Shown here: positions 36,245-45,574 of the stretch, piece by piece
Layout of the letters: every line of letters begins with the position of its first letter
Position numbering within the stretch: position 1 is the first letter of the stretch
Source: Rhodopseudomonas palustris
GTDB lineage: Bacteria; Pseudomonadota; Alphaproteobacteria; Rhizobiales; Xanthobacteraceae
Length of the DNA stretch: 64,000 nucleotides
Direction of reading: 5' to 3'
Assembly (NCBI RefSeq): GCF_013415845.1
Contig: NZ_CP058907.1
Coordinates: 4,786,001-4,850,000, forward strand
Position numbers and translations under genes: made by a program
The notes under the pieces: generated by a model
The model's database searches: none
Seen by the model: the letters and a program-made list of their open reading frames with translations, nothing else
What the model was told of the DNA's origin: nothing

Positions 36245-37344
36245 CAGGCGACCTGCTCCAGTGAGCTGCCTTCGACGATTTCGCTGTCGGCATAGACGTG
36301 GATGCGCGACGGCTCGAACCGCAGCGCGGCTTCGTCTCCGCTGGGCGAGAAGCCATCCGGGACGCGCGCGGCGAACTTGACGTCGCCGACCCACACTGAG
36401 GCAAAGCGAATGCGCCCCAGGTCGTCGATCCGCTCGACGCGGCCCGTCATCAGGCCCGGCGCCTTGGCGGTGAGGTGGACGAATTCCGGCCGCACCCCGA
36501 TCTCGATCTTGCCGGAGGGGAGCTTGTCGTAGCTGCGGGCGAGCGGCACGCGATGGCCGGCGACCAGCGCCTCGCGCCCTTTCACCTCGGCCGGCACAAT
36601 GTTCATGCCCGGCGAGCCGATGAAATAGCCGACGAAGGTGTGGGCGGGACGTTCGAACAGTTCTTCCGGCGTGCCGCTCTGCACCACACGTCCGTCATGC
36701 ATCACCACCACGGTGTCGGCGAAGGTCAGCGCTTCGGTCTGGTCGTGGGTGACGTAGATCATCGTGAGATCCAGCGCGCGGTGCAGCGCCTTGAGCTTGG
36801 AGCGCAGCTCCCACTTCAAATGTGGGTCGATTACCGTCAGCGGCTCGTCGAACAGGATCGCAGCGACGTCGTTGCGCACCAGGCCGCGGCCGAGCGAGAT
36901 CTTCTGCTTGGCGTCGGCGGTGAGCCGCGTCGCCTTGCGGTTCAGGTTCGGCGTCAGGTCGAGAAGATCGGCGATCTCGGCGACGCGCCTCGCGATGTCC
37001 GCCTTCGGCACGCCGCGGTTCTTCAGCGGAAACGCCAGATTCTCGCGCACCGTCATGGTGTCGTAGATCACCGGAAACTGGAACACCTGCGCGATGTTGC
37101 GCTCGCGGGTGGACAGCTCGGTGACGTCCTGGCCGTCGAACAGGATCTTGCCGCGCGACGGCGTGACGATCCCCGAGATGATGTTGAGCAGCGTGGTCTT
37201 GCCACAGCCCGACGGGCCGAGCAGCGCATAGGCACCGCCCTGCCGCCAGGTCATCGACACCGGCTTCAGCGCATAGGCCTGCGGTGGCAGGTCGTCACCG
37301 ACCAGATAGGAGTGAGCAAGATCGACGAGATCGATGCGTGCCAT
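36244..37344 (-). CDS. glpT: Glycerol ABC importer ATPase GlpT (signature motif degenerate)
   Basis: A 366-aa ATPase of the MalK/UgpC class with a C-terminal TOBE-like domain. Walker A (GPSGCGKT, 43-50), Q-loop (VFQF, 87-90), Walker B (ILFDE, 163-167) and the H-loop histidine H200 (YVTHDQTEA) are all intact. The ABC signature LSGGQ is replaced by LTADAKQ (141-147). Thus its own nucleotide site looks complete but it cannot offer a normal signature to its partner GlpS. It starts 12 bp after the glpS stop. See the finding on complementary losses in GlpS and GlpT. Confidence 0.93.
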
Positions 37345-37356
37345 CGGGCTGTCCCC

Positions 37357-38436
37357 TCAGATCGGCTTCGGCGCGGCGACGAGGCGATCGGCCGCGTCGA
37401 ACACGAACAGATTGGCGGGGTCGAGGATGGCGTCGAGCGTCTGGCCCGGTTCGAACTCGTGGATGCCGTGCAGCACCGCGACCCAATAGTCGTCGCCGCG
37501 CTTCAGATGCACGAAGCTCTCAGAGCCGGTGATCTCGGTGACCGCCACGGTCGCCTGGAACGCATGGCGCTCCGGATCGGCGCTCTTCACCTCGATCTGA
37601 TGCGCACGGAAGCCGACGCGATAGGCGCCATCGGAAAGGCTCGCGAATACACCAGTCGCGGGCGCGGTGACGCCGCCGGAGTAATGCACGGTGCCGGCCT
37701 TCTTCTCGGCGCCGACGATGTTCAGCGGCGGATCGGAGAACACCTGCGCCACCCGCATGGTGTCGGGCTTGCGATACACCTGCGGGGTCGGCCCGACCTG
37801 CAGCGCCTGCCCCTCCCACATGCAGATGGTGCGGCCGCCGAGCAGCAGCGCTTCGGAAGGCTCGGTGGTGGCGTAAACGAAGATCGCGCCGGAGGCCTCG
37901 AAGATCTTCGGCAGCTCGGTGCGCAGTTCTTCGCGCAGTTTGTAGTCGAGATTGGCGAGCGGCTCGTCGAGCAACACCAGATCGGCACCCTTGACCAGCG
38001 CGCGGGCGATCGCGGTGCGCTGCTGCTGGCCGCCGGAAAGCTGCAACGGCGTGCGTTGCAGATACGGCTCGAGCTTGAGCAGCTTGGCCGCCTCCTGAAC
38101 GCGCTGCTCGATCTCGGCGCGCGACTTGCGCTGCACGCGCAGCGGCGAGGCGATGTTCTCGTATACGGTCAGCGACGGGTAGTTGATGAACTGCTGATAC
38201 ACCATCGCCACCGAGCGGGTGCGTACATCGGCGCCGGTGACGTCCTTGCCGTCGACCAGCACACGACCGGTGGTCGGCTTGTCGAGACCGGCGAGCAGCC
38301 GCATGATCGAGGTCTTGCCGGACAGGGTTGGTCCGAGCAGCACGCTGAGCGTACCGCGTTCCAGCGTCAGCGATACGTTGCGGATCGCCGGAACGCCGTC
38401 CAGCACCCTGGTGACATTCTCCAGGCTGACGCTCAT
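37357..38436 (-). CDS. glpS: Glycerol ABC importer ATPase GlpS (H-loop histidine missing)
   Basis: A 359-aa ATPase starting with the ATG at 38436 that overlaps the glpD stop (ATGA). Walker A is the unusual GPTLSGKT (35-42). The signature LSGGQQQR (133-140) and Walker B LVLLDEP (153-159) are good. The H-loop histidine is replaced: VYATTEPSEA has T191 where H is expected. The C-terminal domain is TOBE-like. It should form a heterodimer with GlpT beneath the GlpP/GlpQ channel. A longer upstream frame overlapping glpD was rejected. Confidence 0.93.
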   Translation of the reverse strand: MSVSLENVTRVLDGVPAIRNVSLTLERGTLSVLLGPTLSGKTSIMRLLAGLDKPTTGRVLVDGKDVTGADVRTRSVAMVYQQFINYPSLTVYENIASPLRVQRKSRAEIEQRVQEAAKLLKLEPYLQRTPLQLSGGQQQRTAIARALVKGADLVLLDEPLANLDYKLREELRTELPKIFEASGAIFVYATTEPSEALLLGGRTICMWEGQALQVGPTPQVYRKPDTMRVAQVFSDPPLNIVGAEKKAGTVHYSGGVTAPATGVFASLSDGAYRVGFRAHQIEVKSADPERHAFQATVAVTEITGSESFVHLKRGDDYWVAVLHGIHEFEPGQTLDAILDPANLFVFDAADRLVAAPKPI

Positions 38437-39974
38437 GCCCGGCCTCCCGCTTGCTGCTGGGGCTTCTCGGCGGCGCGGTGGACGATGACCCATTCGTCGA
38501 GCGCGGCGACCGCGGCCGGTGTCAGCCGCAAACCGAGCTTGGATCGCCGCCAGACGATGTCGTCCGCGCTGCAGGCCCATTCGCGGCTCATCAGATAGCG
38601 GACCTCGGCCTCCGTCAATGTGGCGCCGAAGTCGCGGCCGAGGTCGGCCGCCGACTTGGCCGAGCCGAGCACGTCACGCGCCCGGGTGCCGTAGGCGTGC
38701 ACCAGACGCGAGGCATGCGCGGAGGCCAGGAACGGATACTCGCGCAGCAGGTCGCCGATCAGCGCCGGACCGCCGTCGACCGGGAAGTCGCCGCCGGGCA
38801 ACGGCTGATGCGCGGTCCAGCCCTGCTTGGCCGTTCCGCCCTTCAGGTAGGACGACAGCTTCTCCAGCGCCTCTTCGGCGAGCCGGCGATAAGTGGTGAT
38901 CTTGCCACCATAGATCGACAGCAGCGGCGCGCCGCCCGGGGTGTCGAGCTCGAACACGTAGTCGCGGGTCGCCGCCTTGGCTTCGCTGGCGCCGTCGTCA
39001 TACAGCGGCCGCACGCCCGAGAACGTCCACACCACATCGGCCGGCGTCACGGGCTTGGCGAAATAGCCGCTCACCGCCTTGCACAGATAATCGATTTCCT
39101 CCGGCGTCGCTTTCACCTGCGACGGATCGCCGTGATAGTCGCGGTCGGTGGTGCCGATCAGGGTGAAGTCGCCCTGATAGGGAATCGCGAACACGATGCG
39201 ACCGTCGGCATTCTGGAAGATGTAGGCGCGATCGTGGTCGTAAAGCTTACGTGTGACGATGTGCGAGCCCTGCACCAGCCGCACCTTGTAGCGGGCATCG
39301 ACCCCGGCGCCGGAGCGGAGCACGCCTTCGACCCAGGGGCCGGCGGCGTTGACCAATGCCCGCGCCTGGATCGTGCTGCGGGCGCCGCTACCAACATCTT
39401 CCAGCGTCACCTGCCAGATGCCGCCCTGCTGGCTGACCTGGACTGCGCGGGTGCGGGTGCGGATTTCGGCGCCGCGCTCGGCCGCGTCGCGTGCAGTGAG
39501 TACCACCAGCCGCGCGTCGTCGACAAAGCAATCGGAATACTCGAAGCCTTTGGTGTAGCGACCGGGGATCAGGGGCTTGCCGACTTCGTCATGCGCCAGA
39601 TCGACCGAGCGGGTCGGCGGCAGCAGCTTCCGGCCGCCAAGATAATCGTACATGAACAAGCCGAGCCGCAGCCGCCAGGCCGGACGCAGGCCGTCGTGAT
39701 GCGGCAGCACGAAACGCAGTGGCCCGATGATATGCGGCGCGATCTGCCACAGCCGCTCGCGCTCGATCAGCGCCTCGCGCACCAAACGAAACTCGAAATA
39801 TTCGAGATAGCGCAGGCCACCATGGATCAGCTTGGTCGACCACGACGAGGTGCCGCTGGCGAGGTCGTTCATCTCGCACAGGAACACGGAATGTCCGCGG
39901 CCCGCCGCATCGCGCGCGATGCCGCAGCCGTTGATCCCGCCCCCGATGATCGCGAGGTCGTACACCATCCCCAC
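38433..39974 (-). CDS. glpD: Glycerol-3-phosphate dehydrogenase, FAD-dependent
   Basis: Oxidises glycerol 3-phosphate to dihydroxyacetone phosphate at the membrane, passing electrons to quinone. The 513-aa protein (511 if the ATG at 39968 is used) has the FAD-binding motif DLAIIGGGINGCGIARDAAG at the N-terminus, then LASGTSSWSTKLIHGGLRYL and EYFEFRLVREALIERERLW, as in GlpD. A GAGGAG site stands five bases before the GTG at 39974 and eleven before the ATG. It is the first gene of the operon and joins glycerol import to central metabolism. A glycerol kinase gene is not in this window. Confidence 0.95.
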   Translation of the reverse strand: MGMVYDLAIIGGGINGCGIARDAAGRGHSVFLCEMNDLASGTSSWSTKLIHGGLRYLEYFEFRLVREALIERERLWQIAPHIIGPLRFVLPHHDGLRPAWRLRLGLFMYDYLGGRKLLPPTRSVDLAHDEVGKPLIPGRYTKGFEYSDCFVDDARLVVLTARDAAERGAEIRTRTRAVQVSQQGGIWQVTLEDVGSGARSTIQARALVNAAGPWVEGVLRSGAGVDARYKVRLVQGSHIVTRKLYDHDRAYIFQNADGRIVFAIPYQGDFTLIGTTDRDYHGDPSQVKATPEEIDYLCKAVSGYFAKPVTPADVVWTFSGVRPLYDDGASEAKAATRDYVFELDTPGGAPLLSIYGGKITTYRRLAEEALEKLSSYLKGGTAKQGWTAHQPLPGGDFPVDGGPALIGDLLREYPFLASAHASRLVHAYGTRARDVLGSAKSAADLGRDFGATLTEAEVRYLMSREWACSADDIVWRRSKLGLRLTPAAVAALDEWVIVHRAAEKPQQQAGGRA

Positions 39975-39992
39975 CGACGCTCCTCACCGCAC

Positions 39993-40093
39993 TGCAGCAT
40001 TTTGCTGCAATGCACTTTCGCTTCTGTCGATTTACGCTGGAAAACGAATAAAGCACAAACCAAAACGAAAGCAACTGCGATCTGCAAAAGCAT
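39993..40093 (-). promoter_or_regulatory. Promoter/operator region of the glpD operon
   Basis: The 189 bp between glpR and glpD are AT-richer than the genes. A perfect inverted repeat TGCAGCA-TTT-TGCTGCA lies at 39993-40009, about 20 bp before glpD. Read on the minus strand the region has repeated TTTCGTTTT-like words (GCTTTCGTTTTGG, TTATTCGTTTTCC), which resemble DeoR/GlpR-type sites in rhizobia. GlpR would be expected to bind here and be released by glycerol 3-phosphate. The assignment is by eye. Confidence 0.5.
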
Positions 40094-40163
40094 CGCGTTT
40101 CCCGGCGCGAAATCGCGCCCGGGCGCTGGGAGACAGGCACAACTGACGATGTGGAGAGGCGGT

Positions 40164-40961
40164 TTAGGCCGCGGACTCGTCGAGATCGGGTTTCGCCGGG
40201 AAGGCTTCGATTACCTCGATACCATTCGTATCGCAGATCGCCTGCAGCGAGGGCGGCAGCGCCCGGTCGGTGACGAAGGTCTGGATCTGGCTGAGATGGG
40301 CGATGCGCACCGGCGCGTTGCGCTCCAGCTTGGTCGAATCCGCCACCAGCATCACGCTGCGGGCATTGGCGATGATCGCCTGCGAGGCCTGGACTTCGCG
40401 ATAATCGAAATCGAGCAGCGCGCCCTCTTCGTCGATCGCCGAAGCGCCGATGATCGCGTAGTCGACCTTGAACTGGCCGATCAGGCTGGTGGCGGTGGAG
40501 CCGATCACCGCACCATCGGCACGCCGCACGGTACCGCCGGCGACGATCACCTCGATCCGCGGATGCCGGTACAGCAGCATCGCGACGTTGAGATTGTTGG
40601 TGATCACCAACAGATCCTGATGCGCCGACAGCGCGCTGGCGACCTCCTCGGTGGTGGTGCCGATGTTGATGAACAGCGAGCAGCCGTTGGGAATCTGCGC
40701 CGCCGCCGCGGCCCCGATCGCCTTCTTTTCTTCGGCGGCGACGAAGCGGCGCGCTTCATAAGCGAGGTTGGCGACGCCGGAGGCGATGATCGCGCCACCG
40801 TGGATTCGCGTCAGCGAGCGCTGGTCGCACAGATCGTTGAGATCCTTGCGAATGGTCTGTGCCGACACTTCGAAGCGCCGCACCAGATCCTCGACCATCA
40901 CCCGGCCCGAGGCGCGGGCGAGGTTGAGGATTTCAGACTGGCGATGGGTCAGAGCCGTCAC
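40164..40961 (-). CDS. glpR: DeoR-family regulator of the glycerol operon
   Basis: A 265-aa repressor. The N-terminal DeoR helix-turn-helix is LTHRQSEILNLARASGRVMV, then EDLVRRFEVSAQTIRKDLND, and the C-terminal sugar-phosphate sensor domain has LFINIGTTTEEVASALSAHQ and GGTVRRADGAVIGSTAT. I prefer the GTG at 40961 (AAGG eight bases before); a TTG at 40976 would add five residues. It lies just upstream of glpD on the same strand and very likely controls the operon in response to glycerol 3-phosphate. Confidence 0.9.
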   Translation of the reverse strand: MTALTHRQSEILNLARASGRVMVEDLVRRFEVSAQTIRKDLNDLCDQRSLTRIHGGAIIASGVANLAYEARRFVAAEEKKAIGAAAAAQIPNGCSLFINIGTTTEEVASALSAHQDLLVITNNLNVAMLLYRHPRIEVIVAGGTVRRADGAVIGSTATSLIGQFKVDYAIIGASAIDEEGALLDFDYREVQASQAIIANARSVMLVADSTKLERNAPVRIAHLSQIQTFVTDRALPPSLQAICDTNGIEVIEAFPAKPDLDESAA

Positions 40962-41083
40962 GCACGCACCTTGCAACGTTGATGCGCCATGGTGCGGCTG
41001 TTCGCGCGTCAGGTCAACGCGCCGGGCGAGACGGCTGCGCTCCGTTAGCTGCAGCTCCGATGCTGCGCACTGCCGCTCCCCTG

Positions 41084-41112
41084 GTCATGCCCGGGCTCGT
41101 CCCGGGCATGAC
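41084..41112. repeat. Single-hairpin GTCATGCCCGGG repeat
   Basis: GTCATGCCCGGG (41084-41095), loop CTCGT, CCCGGGCATGAC (41101-41112): a perfect 12-bp stem. It is a short relative of the dispersed palindromes at 23275, 52812 and 58029, and could serve as a 3' hairpin for the flavin reductase gene 36 bp away. Confidence 0.7.
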
Positions 41113-41148
41113 GTAAGCGAAGTCCTTTGCTGGAGTTGGGAAAGCCGT

Positions 41149-41766
41149 TCAGGCCGGCCGCACCATCTCGAACATCGCGTCGGGGCGAATCTCGAAATAG
41201 TCGCCGCGCCGGCCGGCGCGCACGATCGGCCGCGCCGCAGCCGTTTGATAGACGCCGTCTTCGATCAGGCGCTTGTCGATATGCACCATCACCACTTCGC
41301 CGATCGTCAGCCAGGCATCGACCTCGACGCCATCGGCGCCCTTGAGCCGGATGATTTCCGACAGCTTGCATTCGAACGACACCGGGCTCTCGGCGACCCG
41401 CGGCGGCTTCACCAGCTCGCTCTCGAGCTTGGTGAGATTACCGAGCGAGAACTCATCGACCTCGTGCGGCACGCTGGCGGAGGTGGCATTCATCGCCTGC
41501 GCCAGATCCATCGTCACCAGATTCCAGACGAACTCACCGGTGCGCTGGATGTTGGCGACGGTGTCCTTCCAGGTGGTGGAGGAGAACCCGATCAGCGGCG
41601 GGTGGTAGTTGAAGGCGTTGAAGAAGCTGTAGGGCGCGAGGTTGACACGGCCCTCGGCGTCGCAGGACGAAATCCACCCGATCGGCCGCGGCGCGATGAT
41701 GGCGTTGAACGGGTCGTGCTTGAGGCCGTGGCCCTTCGCCGGCTGGTAGGAATGCAGATCAGTCAC
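41149..41766 (-). CDS. Flavin reductase-like FMN-binding protein
   Basis: A 205-aa split-barrel protein of the flavin reductase/DIM6-NTAB family. The typical segments are NAIIAPRPIGWISSCDAEGR, VNLAPYSFFNAFNYHPPLIG and TGEFVWNLVTMDLAQAMNAT. It probably binds FMN and may reduce flavin or act as an oxidoreductase. It lies 17 bp after the TetR gene and so closes the four-gene efflux operon. The substrate is unknown. Confidence 0.88.
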   Translation of the reverse strand: MTDLHSYQPAKGHGLKHDPFNAIIAPRPIGWISSCDAEGRVNLAPYSFFNAFNYHPPLIGFSSTTWKDTVANIQRTGEFVWNLVTMDLAQAMNATSASVPHEVDEFSLGNLTKLESELVKPPRVAESPVSFECKLSEIIRLKGADGVEVDAWLTIGEVVMVHIDKRLIEDGVYQTAAARPIVRAGRRGDYFEIRPDAMFEMVRPA

Positions 41767-41783
41767 GCGGGATATCCTTGTTG

Positions 41784-42398
41784 TTATTGCGCGTCGGCGC
41801 GCCGGCCGGCGCCGAGCGCCGCCAGCACGAAATCGATCATGTCCTCGAGGGTCGGCCGCTCCTTGTTGAAGCTCTGCGCGATCATCTGCGGGTGGAAGAA
41901 CCGGATCATCGCGGCGCAGGTGCAGCTCGCCGCCTGCGGCACGTCAAGGACCTTGAACTCGCCGCTCGCCACGCCCTGGACGATCACCTCGCCGATCGTG
42001 CCGGTGATGAACTCCATATGGGCGATGCAGACGTCCCAGTTCTCCTCCATCGCGATCGCCACCATCTCGTGCAGCTTGGCGTCGCCGATGTAGCGTTCGC
42101 AATTCATCCGGTGCACGGTGGTGAGCAGATCGCGCAGCCGCTGCACGGCGGGACCGGGCGCGTGGACGATCGCGATCGCCGCCTGCTCGACCTCCGCCAT
42201 CAGATGCCGCGCCACGCCCTTGTGGATCGCCTTCTTCGAATCGAAGAAGCGATAGACGTTGGCCGGGCTCATCTGCAGCAGCTTGGCGATGTCGGCCACC
42301 GTGGTCTTCTGGTAGCCGATCTCACGGAACAGGCGTTCGGCCACCACCAGGATGCGGTGCCGCATGTCGGCTTCGGTATTCTCGGAAAGCAGCGTCAT
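41784..42398 (-). CDS. TetR-family regulator of the efflux operon
   Basis: A 204-aa repressor starting at 42398 (MTLLSENTEADMRHRILVVA). The helix-turn-helix is TTVADIAKLLQMSPANVYRF FDSKKAI, with the FDSK sequence common in TetR proteins. The C-terminal ligand-binding part has an HPQMIAQ segment typical of its group. It lies 17 bp after the RND pump gene in the same operon. The most likely target is the palindrome at 46717, upstream of the adaptor gene. The inducer is unknown. Confidence 0.9.
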   Translation of the reverse strand: MTLLSENTEADMRHRILVVAERLFREIGYQKTTVADIAKLLQMSPANVYRFFDSKKAIHKGVARHLMAEVEQAAIAIVHAPGPAVQRLRDLLTTVHRMNCERYIGDAKLHEMVAIAMEENWDVCIAHMEFITGTIGEVIVQGVASGEFKVLDVPQAASCTCAAMIRFFHPQMIAQSFNKERPTLEDMIDFVLAALGAGRRADAQ

Positions 42399-42415
42399 CG
42401 GGCCAAGATATTGAA

Positions 42416-45400
42416 TTATTCCGCCGCGTCGGCAAGCGGAAAGGCGTTCGGCGCGGCGCCGCCGTGTTGCGGCGCGAGATCGGGCTCCTCGGCCTTCCCC
42501 CGTTCGTCCAGGCTGTTGCGGAACCACAGCGCATACAGGCCGGGCAGATAGAACAGCGTCAGGAAGGTGGCGACGAACAGGCCGCCCATGATGGTGATCG
42601 CCATCGGCCCCCAGAACGCCGAGCGCGACAGCGGGATCATCGCCAGGATCGCCGCCAGCGCGGTCAGCACCACCGGCCGCGCCCGGCGCACCGTCGCCTC
42701 GACGATCGCCTCACGCCGGGGCGAACCGTGCGCGACATCGCTCTCGATCTGGTCGACCAGGATCACCGCATTGCGCATGATCATGCCGGCGAGCGCGATC
42801 AGGCCGAGCAGCGCCACGAAGCCGAACGGCGCCGAGGCGACGTTGAGCCCGAGCGAGGCGCCGATGATGCCGAGCGGCGCGGTGAGAAACACCAGCAGCA
42901 GCCGCGGGAAGCTTTGCAGCTGGATCATCAGCAGCGCCAGCATCGCAATCACCATCACCGGAAACAGGATGAAGATCGAGGCATTGCCTTTGGTGGACTC
43001 CTCGATCGCGCCGCCGGTCTCGATCCGGTAGGCCGGCTGCAGATTGGCGCGGATGTTCTCGAGCTGCGGCCAGATCGCGTTGGTGACGTCCGGCGCCTGC
43101 ACGCCGTCGACGACGTCGCCGCGCACGGTGATCGCCATGTCGCGATTGCGCCGCCACAGGATCGGCTCCTCGTGCGAATACTCGACCTTGGCGACCTGCG
43201 ACAGCGGCACCGCCATGCCGTTGCGGGCCGTAATGGTGAGTTCGCCGATCCGGGCGAGATCGAGCCGCTCGTTCGGCACCGCGCGCGCGACCACGCCGAT
43301 CTTTTCGACGCCGTCCCGCACGGTCGTGACTTGCGCACCGGAGATCAGCATCGCCAGCGCCTGCGAGACGTCCTGCGGCGTCAGGCCGAGTGCGCGGGCA
43401 CGCGACTGGTCGACAACCAATTTGAGATACGGCGACTGCTCGTTCCAATCGAGATGCGGATCGACGACGTTCGCGTTCTTCTTCACGACGTCCCGGACCT
43501 GATAGGCGATCTCGCGGACCTTGGCGGTGTCCGGACCGATCACCCGGAACTGCACCGGGAAGCCGACCGGTGGGCCGAAGTTGAAGCGGTCGACACGCAC
43601 CCGCGCCGCCGCGAGCCGGCCGCTATGCGCAGCCTGCTCGATCCGCGCCTTGATCCGCTCGCGCGCCGCGACGTCCTTGGCGACGACCACGATCTCGGCA
43701 AACGACTCGGTCGGAAGCTGCGGATTGAGGCCGAGCCAGAACCGCGGCGAGCCCTTGCCGACGTAAGCGGTGTAGGTCGCGATATCGCCGTCGTCCTTCA
43801 GCAGCGTCTCGGCTTCCTTCACCGACTTCATGGTGACGTCGAACGCGGTGCCTTCGGGCAGGCGGAGCTGCAGGAACAGTTCAGGCCGTTCCGACAGCGG
43901 GAAGAACTGCTGCTGGACGTGGCCGAAGCCGACCACCGCGGCGATGAAGATGCCGACCGTCGCCGTCACCACCGTGCCGCGCCAGCGCACGCACCAGGTG
44001 ACCGCGGCGCGGAGCGCGCGATAGATCCGGGTGTGATACACCTCGTCCGGATTGTGGCCCTTCTTGCCGGCGAAGTCCGGCAGCAGCTTGACGCCGATAT
44101 AGGGCGTGAAGATCACCGCCACGAACCACGAGGCGATCAGCGCGATCGCCACGATCCAGAAGATGCCGCCGGCATATTCGCCGACGCCGGAGTTCGCGAA
44201 GCCGATCGGCAGGAAACCGGCGGCGGTCACCAGCGTGCCGGTGAGCATCGGAAACGCCGTCGACTCCCAGGCGAACGACGCTGCCTTGGCGCGGTCCCAG
44301 CCCTGCTCCATCTTCACCACCATCATCTCCACCGCGATGATGGCGTCATCGACCAGAAGACCGAGCGCGATGATGAGCGCACCGAGCGTGATCCGGTGCA
44401 GATCGATCGCCATCACGTTCATGACGATGAACACGATCGCGAGCACCAATGGCACCGACAGTGCCACCACGATGCCGGTGCGCCAGCCGAGCGCCAGGAA
44501 CGACACGAACAGCACGATCACCAGCGCCTCGACGAACGAGCGCATGAACTCGCCGACCGCGTGCTTCACCACTTCGGGCTGGTCGGCGATCTGTTCGATG
44601 TCGATGCCCTGCGGCACGTCGGCCATGAACGACGTGGTCGCCGCACTGACCTGCTCGCCGAGCTGCGGGATGTTGGCGCCCTTGGCGGTGACGACGCCGA
44701 TGCCGATCGCCGGCTTGCCCTTCTGGCGCACCTGATAATCGGTCGGGTCGACATAACCATGCCGGATCTCGGCGACGTCGCCGAGCCGAAATACCCGGCC
44801 GCCGCTTTCGACCGGCGTCTCCGCCACCGCCTGCGCACCATCGAGCGCGCCGGTGACGCGCAGCGGCACACGCTGGGACGAAGTCTCGACCGTGCCGGCC
44901 GGCACCACCGCGTTCTGCTTGGCGAGCGAGTCGAAGATCGCCTGCGGCGTCAGCCCGAGCGTCGCCAGCTTGGCGTGCGAGAACTCGACATAGATCTTCT
45001 CGTCCTGGGTACCGTAGATGTTGACCTTGGAAACGCCCGCGACCTTGAGCAGCCGCTGCCGCAATCCTTCGGCGGCCTTCTTGAGCTGCGCGTAGCTCGC
45101 GCCGTCGCCGGTCATCATGTAGAGGATCGAATCGACGTCGCCGTATTCATCATTGATCGACGGGCCGATCAAATTGCTCGGCAGCTGCGGCGCGACATCC
45201 CACAGCTTCTTGCGCAGCAGATAGAACAGGTGCGGCACTTCGGACGGCGGCGTCGAGTCGCGGAACGTCACCTGCATCGCGGTGAACGACGCTTTCGAAT
45301 AGGTCTGCACCTTTTCGAAGTAAGGCAGCTCCTGCAGCTTCTTCTCGATCGGGTCGGCGACCTGTTCCTGCATCTCCTTGGCGGTGGCGCCGGGCCAGAT

Positions 45401-45553
45401 CGCCGACACCACCGCGACCTTGACGGTGAATGACGGATCTTCGCCGCGGCCGAGCCGCTGATACGAATAGATGCCGGTGAAGCCGAGCGCGCAGATCAGA
45501 AACAGGATCAGCGCCGGATGTCGGACCGCCCAGGCCGACAGATTGAAACGCAT
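42416..45553 (-). CDS. RND-family efflux pump, inner-membrane transporter
   Basis: A 1045-aa proton-driven pump (MRFNLSAWAVRHPALILFLI...), with the usual two halves of one plus five membrane helices and two large periplasmic loops. RND features include GRGEDPSFTVKVAVVSAIWP, GALIIALGLLVDDAIIAVEM with the D-D pair in helix 4, and FVALLGLIALAGMIMRNAVI. The sequence is nearest to the multidrug/hydrophobic-compound branch rather than the metal (CzcA) branch, by recalled motifs only. It works with the adaptor encoded 21 bp upstream. No outer-membrane channel gene is nearby. Confidence 0.92.
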   Translation of the reverse strand: MRFNLSAWAVRHPALILFLICALGFTGIYSYQRLGRGEDPSFTVKVAVVSAIWPGATAKEMQEQVADPIEKKLQELPYFEKVQTYSKASFTAMQVTFRDSTPPSEVPHLFYLLRKKLWDVAPQLPSNLIGPSINDEYGDVDSILYMMTGDGASYAQLKKAAEGLRQRLLKVAGVSKVNIYGTQDEKIYVEFSHAKLATLGLTPQAIFDSLAKQNAVVPAGTVETSSQRVPLRVTGALDGAQAVAETPVESGGRVFRLGDVAEIRHGYVDPTDYQVRQKGKPAIGIGVVTAKGANIPQLGEQVSAATTSFMADVPQGIDIEQIADQPEVVKHAVGEFMRSFVEALVIVLFVSFLALGWRTGIVVALSVPLVLAIVFIVMNVMAIDLHRITLGALIIALGLLVDDAIIAVEMMVVKMEQGWDRAKAASFAWESTAFPMLTGTLVTAAGFLPIGFANSGVGEYAGGIFWIVAIALIASWFVAVIFTPYIGVKLLPDFAGKKGHNPDEVYHTRIYRALRAAVTWCVRWRGTVVTATVGIFIAAVVGFGHVQQQFFPLSERPELFLQLRLPEGTAFDVTMKSVKEAETLLKDDGDIATYTAYVGKGSPRFWLGLNPQLPTESFAEIVVVAKDVAARERIKARIEQAAHSGRLAAARVRVDRFNFGPPVGFPVQFRVIGPDTAKVREIAYQVRDVVKKNANVVDPHLDWNEQSPYLKLVVDQSRARALGLTPQDVSQALAMLISGAQVTTVRDGVEKIGVVARAVPNERLDLARIGELTITARNGMAVPLSQVAKVEYSHEEPILWRRNRDMAITVRGDVVDGVQAPDVTNAIWPQLENIRANLQPAYRIETGGAIEESTKGNASIFILFPVMVIAMLALLMIQLQSFPRLLLVFLTAPLGIIGASLGLNVASAPFGFVALLGLIALAGMIMRNAVILVDQIESDVAHGSPRREAIVEATVRRARPVVLTALAAILAMIPLSRSAFWGPMAITIMGGLFVATFLTLFYLPGLYALWFRNSLDERGKAEEPDLAPQHGGAAPNAFPLADAAE

Positions 45554-45574
45554 CGCCGCACTCCCCAGCGCAGA

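Noticed and set aside
42464..45433. A 989-codon open frame on the plus strand, antisense to the RND pump
   Set aside because: The opposite strand codes for a complete RND pump with all motifs. The antisense product is rich in Arg, His and Asp with no domain, as expected for a high-GC shadow frame.
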